Shown one piece after another: positions 51,155-62,142 of a stretch of DNA of 64,000 nucleotides; position 1 is the first letter of the stretch, and every line of letters begins with the position of its first letter. The position numbers and the translations under genes are program-made. Below the pieces are notes generated by a model. It ran no database searches. It was not told where the DNA came from and saw only the letters and a list, made by a program, of their open reading frames with translations. Origin of the DNA: Streptomyces sp. Ru71. GTDB lineage: Bacteria; Actinomycetota; Actinomycetes; Streptomycetales; Streptomycetaceae. The stretch is from contig NZ_PQSS01000010.1 of NCBI RefSeq assembly GCF_002920535.1, positions 62,001-126,000 on the forward strand. The letters run 5' to 3'.

Positions 51155-52435
51155 CTACGGCTTGGCCGCCGGCGCCCCGGGGACGCCCTTGGGTGCCGGC
51201 GCCGGGCGGCCGGACAGGAAGGACGCCCAGCCCTGCTTCGGGGCCTCGCCGACCTCCAGGCTGCGCAGCTTGGCCAGGGTCTGCGGGTCCTGGGCGTCCA
51301 GCCAGTCGACGAGCTGCCGGAAGGACACGCAGCGCACGTCGGGCTTGTTGCAGACCTCCTTGACGACCTCCTCGACGGCGCGCATGTAGGTGCCGCCGTT
51401 CCAGGACTCGAAGTGGTTGCCGATGATCAGCGGCGCGCGGTTGCCGTCGTAGGCGCGCTCGAAGCCCTTGAGCAGGCCGTCACGCATCTGGTCGCCCCAG
51501 GCGTCGTACATGGCGGGGTCGCCCTGGGTGTTGGTGCCCGACTGGTTGACCATGAAGTTGTAGTCCATGGTCAACTGCTCGTAGGAGTGGCCGGGGAAGG
51601 GGACCAGCTGCATCGACAGGTCCCACAGGCCCTCCTTCCGGTCGGGCCAGACCTGGTTGTCGACGCCGCTGGTGTCGTAGCGGAAGCCCAGTTCGCGGGC
51701 GGCCTTCATGAAGTTCTTCTGGCCTTCGAGGCACGGGGTGCGGGCGCCGATGAGCTCCTTGTCGTAGTCGAAGGGCAGCGGCGCCGCCTTCGTCATCCCC
51801 GTGTTGGTCTTCCAGGTCTTCACGAACTGCTTGGCCTGGGCGATCTCGTCCTTCCACTCCTCGACCGACCACTCGCCCACCCCGCCGTCCTTGCCGCAGA
51901 AGTGGCCGTTGAAGTGGGTGCCGATCTCGTTGCCCTCCAGCCAGGCCAGGCGCAGTTGCTTGACGGTGTCGGCGATGCCCTGGTTGTCGTTGAAGCCGAT
52001 GTCGGACCGGCCCGGTGAGTGCTGCGGTGGCCGGTACAGGTCGCGCTTGTCCTCCGGCAGCATGTACACGCCGCTGAGGAAGTACGTCATCGTCGCGTGG
52101 TTGGCCTTGGCGACCTTGCGGAAGTGGGAGAAGAGCTTCTGACTGTCCTCGCCCGCGCCGTCCCAGGAGAACACCACGAACTGCGGGGGCTTTTGACCGG
52201 GCTTCAGCCGCTCGGGCCGGGGCAGGTGCGGCTGGGCCCCGGTGTACGCGGTCGACCCGTCGCCGATCAGTCTGACCGCGCTCTTGGGAGCGGCTGCGGG
52301 CTTGTTCTTCTGGGGGCCGGGGGCCCCTTCCCGCGCTGAGCCGGAACCACCGGTTCCCATCGTGCAACCGGCCAGCGACGCGGCAACGGCCGCGGCGACC
52401 ACGGCGCCTGCGGCGATCCTCTGGGTGGCGGCCAT
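51155..52435 (-). CDS. Polysaccharide deacetylase-like lipoprotein
   Basis: This 426-aa protein has a lipoprotein signal with the lipobox LAGC near residue 24 and a Gly/Ser/Pro linker. It continues into a NodB-like barrel. QFVVFSWDGAGED near residue 85 matches the first deacetylase motif, with one Asp instead of the usual FDDG. EGNEIGTHFNGHFCGKDGG near 170 supplies histidines in the HxxxH region. It may deacetylate an envelope or host glycan, or have lost activity. The gene is convergent with the ATPase gene and divergent from the SulP fusion. Confidence 0.85.
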   Translation of the reverse strand: MAATQRIAAGAVVAAAVAASLAGCTMGTGGSGSAREGAPGPQKNKPAAAPKSAVRLIGDGSTAYTGAQPHLPRPERLKPGQKPPQFVVFSWDGAGEDSQKLFSHFRKVAKANHATMTYFLSGVYMLPEDKRDLYRPPQHSPGRSDIGFNDNQGIADTVKQLRLAWLEGNEIGTHFNGHFCGKDGGVGEWSVEEWKDEIAQAKQFVKTWKTNTGMTKAAPLPFDYDKELIGARTPCLEGQKNFMKAARELGFRYDTSGVDNQVWPDRKEGLWDLSMQLVPFPGHSYEQLTMDYNFMVNQSGTNTQGDPAMYDAWGDQMRDGLLKGFERAYDGNRAPLIIGNHFESWNGGTYMRAVEEVVKEVCNKPDVRCVSFRQLVDWLDAQDPQTLAKLRSLEVGEAPKQGWASFLSGRPAPAPKGVPGAPAAKP

Positions 52436-52769
52436 CTCCCGCCCACCTTCTTCCTTCTCTCAGGCCAACGCCGATGAAGGCGTCTTGACGGTGCGCTGCC
52501 GGGGCGAGCCGACAGCGCCGTCAAGGTCGCACGGGCCCGAGAAGGAATTAGTACGACAAGCCGATGAAATGCCCGCTTCCCTCCAGAGGGTGATTTCTTG
52601 ACCCATTTGCGCCGAACATCCATGCCTGGCCTTTACTCTGCATTACGATTCATTTACCGATTGTTGGTAATCCCGCCGCTGTACGCCGTGACCCACGGCC
52701 GCGACCGACCCCGCCCCGCGGCGGGGCCCCACCAGTTCCGCGACCGCGCCACCCGGAGGAGACGGGAAC
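52436..52769. other. Divergent region between lipoprotein and SulP genes
   Basis: In these 334 bases an A+T-richer stretch around 52610-52675 probably holds promoters for one or both genes. I cannot place -10 and -35 boxes with confidence. GGAGGAG for the SulP gene lies at 52755-52761. Confidence 0.4.
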
Positions 52770-55100
52770 ATGTCAGCCTGCACCCCAGCCCGCACCAGCG
52801 ACACGACGCGCACCGAGCGCGTCCACCCGCCCCACAGCCCACCGCCCGCCCCGCGCCGCCGCTTCGGCCTCGCCGGTGCCGACGTGTCCGCCTCGATCGC
52901 GGTCTTCCTGATCGCGCTGCCCCTGTCCCTCGGCATCGCGCTCGCCACCGGAGCGCCCCTGCAGGCCGGCCTCGTCGCGGCCGCCGTGGGAGGACTCGTC
53001 GCCGGCCGACTCGGCGGCTCCGCCCTCCAGGTGAGCGGCCCCGCCGCCGGGCTCACCGTCGTCACCGCGGATCTCATCCACCGCTACGGCTGGCGGACCA
53101 CCTGCGCCATCACCGTCCTCGCCGGAGCGGCCCAACTCGGCCTCGGCTGCCTGCGCGTGGCACGCTCCGCGCTCGCCGTCAGCCCCGCCGTCGTGCACGG
53201 CATGCTCGCCGGCATCGGCGTCACCATCGCCGTCGCCCAGCTCCACATCGTCCTCGGCGGCACCCCGCAGAGCTCCGTACTCGCCAACCTGCGCGCCCTG
53301 CCCGCACAGTTGGCCGGCCTGCAGCCCGCCGCGGTGACCGTCAGCGTGCTCACCCTGGCCCTGCTGCTGCTCTGGCCGCGTCTGCCCGGCCGGACGGGAC
53401 GCCTGCTGCGCGCGGTCCCCGCGCCCCTCGTCGCGGTCGCCGCGGCCACCGCGGTCGCCGCCCTGGCCGGGCTCGCACTGCCCCGGGTCGAGCTGCCGTC
53501 GTGGCGCAGCCATGCCCTGCCGGCGCTCCCCGAGGGACCGGTGCTCGGCCTGATCGCCGCCGTGCTCACCATCACCCTCGTGTGCAGCGTGCAGTCACTG
53601 CTCGGCGCGGTCGCCGTGGACAAGCTGGTCGCCTCCCGCTCCGGACCCGGCGCCCGGATCCACCGCTCGGACCTGGACCGCGAGCTGCTCGGGCAGGGCG
53701 CCGCGAACATCGTCTCCGGCGCGCTCGGCGGGCTGCCCGTCGCGGGTGTGGCCGTGCGCAGCACCGCGAATGTGCGCGCGGGTGCGGTGAGCCGGAACTC
53801 CACGATGCTGCACGGCGTTCTCGTAGTGGTCGCCGCGCTGCTGATGGTCCCGCTGCTGGAGCTCATCCCGCTCGCCTCGCTCGCCGCCCTGGTGATGGCC
53901 GTCGGCGTCCAGATGGTGTCCCTGCACCACATCCGCACGGTGACCCGGCACCGGGAAGCGGTGGTGTACGCCGCCACCACCCTGGGCGTGGTGTTCCTCG
54001 GCGTCCTGCAGGGCGTGGCAATGGGGATCGCCGTGGCCGTCGCGGTCGCCCTGAACCGCCTCGCCCACACCCGTGTCACGCACTTCGAGGAGGAGGGAGT
54101 CCATCACGTACGCGTCAGAGGCCAGTTGACGTTCCTGGCGGTGCCCCGGCTCAGCCGGGTGCTGCATCTCGTGCCCCACGGCTCCCATGCCGTCGTGGAA
54201 TTGGACGGGTCGTTCATGGACCACGCAGCGTACGAGTCCCTGCAGGACTGGCAGAAGACGCACACCGCACAGGGCGGCACCGTCGACCTGACCGGCCGCC
54301 GCGAGGGCGTCCGGCTGGACGGCGCACCCGCCGAAGCCCATCCGGGCACGCCACCCGCCGGGACGGCGGGTACGGCACTCGCCGGACCGCCGCGGACGGC
54401 AGCCGGCACGCCCGGCGGGTACCAGCTGGCCCACGGCATCGAGGCCTTCCAGCGCGACACCGCTCCGCTGGTGCGGGGTGAGCTGGCGCGGCTGGCCCGG
54501 GAGGGGCAGAGACCGTCGCAGCTGTTCCTCACCTGTGCCGACTCGCGGCTGGTCACCTCGATGATCACCTCCAGTGGTCCGGGAGACCTGTTCGTGGTGC
54601 GCAACGTGGGCAACCTCGTGCCCCTGCCGGGCGCGGAGGGCGGGGACGACTCGGTGGCGGCCGCGATCGAGTACGCGGTGGACGTGCTGAAGGTGCGGTC
54701 CGTCACGGTGTGCGGGCACTCCGGCTGCGGCGCCATGCAGGCGCTGCTCGGCTCCGAGCCCGGGCGAGCCCGGACGCCGCTGAGACGGTGGCTGCGGCAC
54801 GGGCTGCCGAGCCTGGAGCGCATGGCCGACGCCGAACGGCCCCAGCCGAGGCTGGCCGGGCGGTCGCCCGCCGACGCGGTGGAGCAGCTGTGCCTGACCA
54901 ATGTGGTGCAGCAGCTGGAGCACCTGCGCGCGCACGAGTCCGTGGCCCGGGCCCTGCGCGAGGGGGCGCTGGAGCTGCACGGGATGTACTTCCACGTCGG
55001 CGAGGCGCAGGCGTACCTGCTCACCGGAGCGGACGGAGCGGACGCCGGTGAGGAGGACCGTCTGTTCGACCGGGTGCGGGCGACCGGCCTGCCAGGGTGA
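52770..55100 (+). CDS. SulP anion transporter fused to beta-carbonic anhydrase
   Basis: This 776-aa fusion probably imports bicarbonate and interconverts it with CO2. Residues about 30-430 form the SulP membrane domain (ADVSASIAVFLIALPLSLGIALATG, LQVSGPAAGLTV). About 440-530 is a STAS domain (VRGQLTFLAVPRLSRVL...VVELDGSFMDHAAYESL). After a Pro/Ala linker, residues about 555-776 form a beta-carbonic anhydrase with the zinc ligands in CADSRL (near 590) and CGHSGCGAMQA (near 650). GGAGGAG nine bases before the ATG supports the start. No partner gene is coupled to it. Confidence 0.94.
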   Translation: MSACTPARTSDTTRTERVHPPHSPPPAPRRRFGLAGADVSASIAVFLIALPLSLGIALATGAPLQAGLVAAAVGGLVAGRLGGSALQVSGPAAGLTVVTADLIHRYGWRTTCAITVLAGAAQLGLGCLRVARSALAVSPAVVHGMLAGIGVTIAVAQLHIVLGGTPQSSVLANLRALPAQLAGLQPAAVTVSVLTLALLLLWPRLPGRTGRLLRAVPAPLVAVAAATAVAALAGLALPRVELPSWRSHALPALPEGPVLGLIAAVLTITLVCSVQSLLGAVAVDKLVASRSGPGARIHRSDLDRELLGQGAANIVSGALGGLPVAGVAVRSTANVRAGAVSRNSTMLHGVLVVVAALLMVPLLELIPLASLAALVMAVGVQMVSLHHIRTVTRHREAVVYAATTLGVVFLGVLQGVAMGIAVAVAVALNRLAHTRVTHFEEEGVHHVRVRGQLTFLAVPRLSRVLHLVPHGSHAVVELDGSFMDHAAYESLQDWQKTHTAQGGTVDLTGRREGVRLDGAPAEAHPGTPPAGTAGTALAGPPRTAAGTPGGYQLAHGIEAFQRDTAPLVRGELARLAREGQRPSQLFLTCADSRLVTSMITSSGPGDLFVVRNVGNLVPLPGAEGGDDSVAAAIEYAVDVLKVRSVTVCGHSGCGAMQALLGSEPGRARTPLRRWLRHGLPSLERMADAERPQPRLAGRSPADAVEQLCLTNVVQQLEHLRAHESVARALREGALELHGMYFHVGEAQAYLLTGADGADAGEEDRLFDRVRATGLPG

Positions 55101-55203
55101 CAACAGGTCTAAACCAATTCCCCGGCGGCCCTTGTCATCGCACCCTCCGGTCTGATGAGCTGTGGCCTGGGACACAACGGACACCCTGAGAAAGGGAGAT
55201 GTC

Positions 55204-57159
<1,956 letters not shown>

Positions 57160-57197
57160 GCCCACAGGCCCCGCGGGGCCGACAGGGCGACAGGGCG

Positions 57198-57232
57198 ACA
57201 GGCGCCCGGCGCAGCACGCGCCGGGCGCCTGT
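57198..57232 (+). terminator. Intrinsic terminator after acs
   Basis: A perfect 15-bp stem (57198-57212 with 57218-57232) around AGCAC is followed by TTTTGTC. It is the most canonical terminator in the window. Confidence 0.95.
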
Positions 57233-57388
57233 TTTGTCTCTAGCGTGAAGTTCACCGGATTCCGCCGGGCGCACCCGCCGCATGTTAGGTAAACTAAGCA
57301 AAGCGTCAAGGACGCGACAACGACAACGGTGCGCCGGGAAGCCTGGTCGGCATGTGTTCCGCGCTGCCCACCTTCCGGAGGTCTCACC

Positions 57389-58831
57389 GTGACCGCGCCC
57401 CGCACCACCGCCACCCGCAAGGTCCTCGGCCGTCTGTCGCTGCCGGAGCGGACCTTCGTCGCGGACGCGCTGCGCACCGAGACCGTGGGCGGTGTGCTGC
57501 TGCTGCTCGCCGCGGTCGCGGCCCTCACCTGGGCGAACATACCGGCGCTCCAAGACAGCTACCACAGCGTCAGCCACTTCCACTTCGGCCCCGAAGCGCT
57601 CGGCCTCCATCTGTCCGTGGCGCACTGGGCCGCCGACGGACTGCTGGCGATCTTCTTCTTCGTCGCCGGGATCGAGCTCAAGCGCGAACTGGTCGCCGGG
57701 GACCTGCGCGAGCCGAAGGCCGCCGCACTGCCCGTCGTGGCGGCGCTGTGCGGCATGGCCGTGCCCGCGGTGGTCTACGCGGTCACCAACGCCATCGGCG
57801 GCGGCTCGCTCGGCGGCTGGGCGGTGCCCACCGCCACCGACATCGCGTTCGCCCTCGCCGTCCTCGCCGTCATCGGCACCTCACTGCCCAGCGCGCTGCG
57901 CGCCTTCCTGCTCACCCTCGCCGTCGTCGACGACCTCTTCGCGATCCTGATCATCGCGGTCTTCTTCACCGACCGGATCGACTTCGCCGCGCTCGGCGGC
58001 GCGGTCGTCGGCCTCGCCGTCTTCTGGCTGCTGCTGCGCCGGGGCGTACGCGGCTGGTACGTGTACGTGCCGCTCGCGCTGGTGATCTGGGGGCTGATGT
58101 ACAACAGCGGCGTCCACGCCACCATCGCCGGCGTCGCGATGGGCCTGATGCTGCGCTGCACCACCCGTGACGGCGAGGAACACTCCCCCGCCGAGCACAT
58201 CGAGCACCTGGTGCGGCCGCTGTCGGCGGGGCTCGCCGTGCCGCTGTTCGCTCTGTTCAGCGCGGGCGTCTCGATCACACCGCAGGCGCTCGGGGACGTC
58301 TTCACCAAGCCGGAGACGCTGGGCGTGGTCCTCGGTCTGGTCGTCGGCAAGACGATCGGCATCTTCGGCGGCACCTACCTGACCGCCCGCTTCACCCGGG
58401 CCTCCCTCAGCGAGGAACTGGCCTGGGCGGACGTCTTCGCGGTGGCGTCCCTGGCCGGCATCGGATTCACCGTCTCGCTGCTGATCGGCGAGCTGGCCTT
58501 CGAGGGCGACGCCCTCCTCACGGACGAGGTGAAGGCCGCCGTCCTGACCGGTTCGGTGATCGCGGCGGCGGCGGCGACCGTGCTGCTCAAGATACGGAAC
58601 GCCAAGTACCGCCGGCTGGTCGAGGCGGAGGAGCGTGACGAGGACCTCGACGGCATCCCCGACATCTACGAGGAGGACGACCCGGCGTACCACCTGCGCA
58701 TGGCCGAGATCTTCGAGCGCAAGGCCGAGGAACACCGCCGCCTGGCCGAGCAGAAGGGCGCCGAGCGCGAGGGCACCGCCGGGGGCGAGGGCGCCGAGGG
58801 CGAGGGCGCCGGGAAGCGCCGTACGGCATGA
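57389..58831 (+). CDS. nhaA: Na+/H+ antiporter NhaA
   Basis: This inner-membrane antiporter exchanges external protons for internal sodium. Twelve hydrophobic segments are visible. The ion-binding aspartate pair is in VVDDLFAILIIAVFF near residue 190, and GWAVPTATDIAFALAVLA near 155 is also typical. The last 75 residues are charged and hydrophilic, longer than in E. coli NhaA. CCGGAGGT at 57376-57382, six bases before the GTG at 57389, sets the start (480 aa). A 31-33-bp duplication follows the stop codon. Confidence 0.95.
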   Translation: MTAPRTTATRKVLGRLSLPERTFVADALRTETVGGVLLLLAAVAALTWANIPALQDSYHSVSHFHFGPEALGLHLSVAHWAADGLLAIFFFVAGIELKRELVAGDLREPKAAALPVVAALCGMAVPAVVYAVTNAIGGGSLGGWAVPTATDIAFALAVLAVIGTSLPSALRAFLLTLAVVDDLFAILIIAVFFTDRIDFAALGGAVVGLAVFWLLLRRGVRGWYVYVPLALVIWGLMYNSGVHATIAGVAMGLMLRCTTRDGEEHSPAEHIEHLVRPLSAGLAVPLFALFSAGVSITPQALGDVFTKPETLGVVLGLVVGKTIGIFGGTYLTARFTRASLSEELAWADVFAVASLAGIGFTVSLLIGELAFEGDALLTDEVKAAVLTGSVIAAAAATVLLKIRNAKYRRLVEAEERDEDLDGIPDIYEEDDPAYHLRMAEIFERKAEEHRRLAEQKGAEREGTAGGEGAEGEGAGKRRTA

Positions 58832-58895
58832 CGAGGGCGCGGCCCATCGCCGTACCGCATGGCACAAGGGCGCTGCCCATCGCCGTACCGCACGA
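58818..58895. repeat. 31-33-bp tandem duplication at the end of nhaA
   Basis: GCCGTAC(G/C)GCA-type units begin at 58818, 58849 and 58882. The inner GCCCATCGCCGTACCGCA is identical at 58842 and 58875. The first unit lies within the end of nhaA. Confidence 0.8.
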
Positions 58896-59065
58896 CACCG
58901 GGTAGGCGGTCGCGCGGCACGCGGTAGGCGAAGTGGCGGGCGGGGAAGGCGAGGAGCATCACCGTCCGGCATGATCTGACGGGACGGTACAAAAGACGGG
59001 ACCCGACGCAGTCCGGCGGACACGTCAGGCGGATACGGACCCGAACGCGAGAGAGGGAGACCGCG

Positions 59066-59581
59066 ATGAGCGCACCCGACGGCAGCCCGGTCGGCGCCGA
59101 ACGCAGCATCGGCCAGCTGTTCGCCTCCGCGACGACCGAGTTGTCGGCGCTGGTGCACGACGAGATCGCGCTGGCGAAGGCGCAGCTCAAGCAGGACGTC
59201 AAGAAGGGCGCGGTGAGCGGCGGCGCGTTCAGCGTGGCCGGCGCGGTGCTGGTGTTCTCGCTGCCGATGCTGAACTTCGCCCTGGCCTACGGCATCCACG
59301 CCTGGACCGGCGGCCACAACGGCCGGGGCGGCTGGAACCTCGGCTGGTGCTTCCTGCTGTCCTTCGCCGCGAACGTCCTGATCGCGGGCCTGCTCGCGCT
59401 GCTCGGCGTGATCTTCGCCAAGAAGGCCAAGAAGAGCAAGGGCCCGCAGAAGGTCGCCGCGTCCATGAAGGAGACGGCCGGCGTGCTGCAGAAGGCCAAG
59501 CCGCACCCGCGTCCGGTCGTCCCCGCGCTGGAGGACCGCAAGCCCGAGGCCATCGAGGCTGTGGCACGCTCGTCCTCATGA
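59066..59581 (+). CDS. Phage holin family membrane protein (DUF1469-like)
   Basis: This 171-aa protein has an N-terminal amphipathic helix (IGQLFASATTELSALVHDEIALAKAQLKQDVKK) followed by two hydrophobic helices near residues 52-72 and 95-118. A basic C-terminal tail closes it. The pattern matches the actinobacterial holin-superfamily III/DUF1469 proteins, which are chromosomal and not evidence of a phage. The AGAGAGGGAG before the ATG is a good ribosome site. Its TGA overlaps the ATG of the next gene, so the two are coupled. Confidence 0.9.
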   Translation: MSAPDGSPVGAERSIGQLFASATTELSALVHDEIALAKAQLKQDVKKGAVSGGAFSVAGAVLVFSLPMLNFALAYGIHAWTGGHNGRGGWNLGWCFLLSFAANVLIAGLLALLGVIFAKKAKKSKGPQKVAASMKETAGVLQKAKPHPRPVVPALEDRKPEAIEAVARSSS

Positions 59582-60537
59582 CGGACCCCGCCACCCCCTC
59601 GGCCCAGCCGCAGCCCACCGCCTCGGACGTACGCATCGACCTCCCCGGCGGGCGGAAGGTGAAGCACCGGGACGTCGCCGCCAACGGCGCCCGCTTCCAC
59701 ATCGCGGAACTGGGCGACGGCCCGCTGGTGATGCTGGTGCACGGCTTCCCGCAGTTCTGGTGGACCTGGCGGCACCAGCTGACCGCGCTGGCCGACGCCG
59801 GCTACCGGGCCGTCGCGATGGACCTCAGAGGCGTCGGCGGCAGCGACCGTACGCCGCGCGGCTACGATCCGGCCAACCTCGCCCTCGACGTCACCGGCGT
59901 GATCCGCTCGCTGGGCGAGCCGGACGCCGCGCTGGTCGGCCACGACCTGGGCGGCTACCTCGCCTGGACGGCGGCCGTGATGCGCCCCAAGCTGGTCCGC
60001 CGGCTCGTCGTCGCCTCCATGCCGCACCCGCGGCGCTGGCGCTCGGCGATGCTCGGCGACGTCCGCCAGTCCCGGGCCGGCTCCCACATCTGGGGGTTCC
60101 AGCGGCCCTGGATCCCCGAGCGGCAGCTCACCGCCGACGGCGGCGCGCTGGTCGGGCGGCTGATCCGGGACTGGTCCGGGCCGCGCCTGCCCGACGACGA
60201 GGCGGTCGAGACCTATCAGCGCGCGATGTGCATCCCCTCCACGGCGCACTGCTCGGTGGAGCCCTACCGCTGGCTGGTGCGCTCGCTGGGCCGTCCGGAC
60301 GGCGTGCAGTTCTACCGGCGGATGAAGCGGCCCGTGCGCGTGCCGACGCTGCATCTGCACGGCTCGCTCGATCCGGTGATGCGCACCCGCAGCGCCGCCG
60401 GCTCCGGCGAGTATGTCGAAGCGCCCTACCGCTGGCGGCTGTTCGACGGCCTCGGCCACTTCCCGCACGAGGAGGACCCGGTCGCGTTCTCCACCGAACT
60501 GGTCAACTGGCTGAAGGATCCCGAACCCGATCGGTGA
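59578..60537 (+). CDS. Alpha/beta hydrolase, epoxide hydrolase-like
   Basis: This 319-aa soluble enzyme has the oxyanion motif HGFPQFWWTWRHQL near residue 47 and the nucleophile elbow VGHDLGGYLAW near 120. An aspartate in place of serine is typical of epoxide hydrolases and haloalkane dehalogenases. The catalytic histidine is in GLGHFPHEEDP near 297. The tryptophan pattern favours epoxide hydrolase. The ATG overlaps the holin-like stop (ATGA); the longer frame from 59347 lies inside that gene and is not used. Confidence 0.92.
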   Translation: MTDPATPSAQPQPTASDVRIDLPGGRKVKHRDVAANGARFHIAELGDGPLVMLVHGFPQFWWTWRHQLTALADAGYRAVAMDLRGVGGSDRTPRGYDPANLALDVTGVIRSLGEPDAALVGHDLGGYLAWTAAVMRPKLVRRLVVASMPHPRRWRSAMLGDVRQSRAGSHIWGFQRPWIPERQLTADGGALVGRLIRDWSGPRLPDDEAVETYQRAMCIPSTAHCSVEPYRWLVRSLGRPDGVQFYRRMKRPVRVPTLHLHGSLDPVMRTRSAAGSGEYVEAPYRWRLFDGLGHFPHEEDPVAFSTELVNWLKDPEPDR

Positions 60538-60929
60538 CCGTGCGAACGCGCCCGGTATCCGGACCTGAACACCTGTCCCTCGAACGGCCAATTGCCGCCC
60601 GCATAGGCCAATTGAGGGGCCGGGAGGCGGTTATCGACCTTGGGGCGGGGGCAGACGTCGGGGTATGGGCTGGACGCACGACTACAGTGACGTAGCACGC
60701 AACCGCCGCTCGGGCAGCACCCTGAGCACCCACCAGCGGGGCGGCACCCCGCAGCTGACGGGGAACGACCCACGGGTGGGAATTCCGCGCATCCTGCGCC
60801 GCCGCGCCCGGTGGGTGTCCGTACGCCTGCGTCACCCGCGCGGCTGAGGCGACATCACCGCCGTCGAGATCCTCGACGACGCCGCCCACCGGGGACCTCA
60901 CCACCTGGCCTCACAGCACACACCACGCC
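60538..60929. other. Intergenic region with paired GGCCAATTG
   Basis: These 392 bases between the hydrolase stop and the marP stop contain GGCCAATTG at 60586-60594 and 60606-60614. The two copies are 20 bp apart, hence on the same helix face. The small ORF at 60665 is the only possible gene. Confidence 0.5.
60665..60847 (+). CDS. Possible small basic protein
   Basis: A 60-aa ORF starts MGWTHDYSDVARNRRSG and ends in a strongly basic segment (RILRRRARWVSVRLRHPRG). It has no recognised domain and no clear ribosome site. Support is its position in an otherwise empty gap and its A+T-richer upstream region with the paired GGCCAATTG. It may be a conserved small protein or a chance ORF. Confidence 0.4.
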   Translation: MGWTHDYSDVARNRRSGSTLSTHQRGGTPQLTGNDPRVGIPRILRRRARWVSVRLRHPRG

Positions 60930-62138
60930 TCACAGGGCGCAAGTGTCGCTGTCCACCTGCTGGTTCGCACTGCGCCCCTTGGCGATGTCGTCCTTGATCT
61001 CGTCCATGGTGAGTGCGTAGCCGGTGTCGGCGTCGTCCAGGGACTTCGCGAAGACCACGCCGTACACCTTGCCCTCGGGCGTGAGCAGCGGGCCGCCGGA
61101 GTTGCCCTGGCGCACTGTGGCGTACAGCGAGTACACGTCACGGCTGACGGTGCCGCGGTGGTAGATGTCCGGGCCGTTGGCCGTGATCCGCCCGCGGACC
61201 CGGGCGGCGCGCACGTCGTACGAGCCGTTCTCCGGGAAGCCGGCCACGATCGCGCCGTCCCCGCTGGAGGCGTCCCCCGTGGAGAACCGCAGCGCGGGCG
61301 CGTCGAGGTCGGGCACGTCCAGTACGGCGATGTCGCGCCGCCAGTCGTACAGGACGACCGTCGCGTCGTACTTGCGGCCCTCGCCGCCTATCTGCACGGT
61401 GGGCTCGTCGACGCCGCCCACCACGTGCGCGTTGGTCATCACGCGGCGGTCGCCGAAGACGAAGCCGGTGCCCTCCAGCACCTTGCCGCAGCCCTGCGCC
61501 GTGCCCATCACCTTCACGATGGAGCGCTGGGCGCGCACCGCGACCGGGCTGTTCACCAGCGCCGGGTCGGGCGGCTGGACCTCCTTGATCGGCTCGTTGG
61601 AGAACGGGCTGAACACCTGCGGGAAGCCGTTCTGCGCCAGGACCGAGGTGAAGTCCTTGAACCAGGTGTCCGCCTGCGCGGGCATCGCCTCGGACACACC
61701 CTGCAATATCTTCGAGCCGCGGACCTCCCGGCCCAGCGTGGGCAGCGTGGTCTGCGCCAGCGCGGAGCCGATCAGCCAGGCCACCAGCAGCATCGCCACC
61801 ACGTTGACCAGCGCGCCGCCGGTGGCGTCCAGGGCGCGCGCCGGGGACCAGGTGATGTACCGGCGCAGCTTGTTGCCGAGATGGGTGGTCAGGGCCTGGC
61901 CGACCGAGGCGCACACGATCACCACGACGATCGCGACGACCGCCGCGGTGGTGCTCACCTCGGCGTTGTCGGTCAGCGCGTCCCAGATGACCGGCAGCGT
62001 GTACACGGCGACGAGACCGCCGCCGAGGAAGCCGATCACCGACAGGATGCCGACGACGAAGCCCTGGCGGTAGCCGACCACCGCGAACCAGACGGCCGCG
62101 ACCAGCAACAGGATGTCCAGCACGTTCACGTCAGACAC
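60930..62138 (-). CDS. marP: MarP-like membrane serine protease
   Basis: This 402-aa protein has a CvpA-like membrane domain (residues about 1-140, four helices) and a periplasmic-side chymotrypsin-type protease. The catalytic triad is visible: His in TNAHVV near 236, Asp in WRRDIAVLD near 268 and Ser in QGNSGGPLL near 347. Mycobacterial MarP is needed for acid and oxidative stress survival, and its two cysteines form a disulfide; here cysteines occur in QGCGK and in the C-terminal DTCAL. It starts four bases after the Nudix stop and belongs to the nth-Nudix-marP run. Confidence 0.93.
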   Translation of the reverse strand: MSDVNVLDILLLVAAVWFAVVGYRQGFVVGILSVIGFLGGGLVAVYTLPVIWDALTDNAEVSTTAAVVAIVVVIVCASVGQALTTHLGNKLRRYITWSPARALDATGGALVNVVAMLLVAWLIGSALAQTTLPTLGREVRGSKILQGVSEAMPAQADTWFKDFTSVLAQNGFPQVFSPFSNEPIKEVQPPDPALVNSPVAVRAQRSIVKVMGTAQGCGKVLEGTGFVFGDRRVMTNAHVVGGVDEPTVQIGGEGRKYDATVVLYDWRRDIAVLDVPDLDAPALRFSTGDASSGDGAIVAGFPENGSYDVRAARVRGRITANGPDIYHRGTVSRDVYSLYATVRQGNSGGPLLTPEGKVYGVVFAKSLDDADTGYALTMDEIKDDIAKGRSANQQVDSDTCAL

Positions 62139-62142
62139 CCTG

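Noticed and set aside
52654..52670. TTACC/GGTAA inverted repeat upstream of the SulP fusion as an operator
   Set aside because: The arms are only five bases with a seven-base spacer, which is expected by chance in an A+T-richer stretch.
57285..57297. TTAGGTAAACTAA upstream of nhaA as an iron (DmdR/IdeR) box
   Set aside because: Only the left half resembles the 19-bp iron-box consensus and the right half does not match. nhaA is not an expected iron-regulated gene.
59066..59581. Holin-like gene as a sign of a prophage
   Set aside because: The family is a normal chromosomal membrane protein in Streptomyces, and no other phage genes are present.
60426..60773. Minus-strand ORF overlapping the hydrolase end and the small ORF
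   Set aside because: It overlaps a firm gene on the other strand, has no ribosome site and has a non-protein-like composition.
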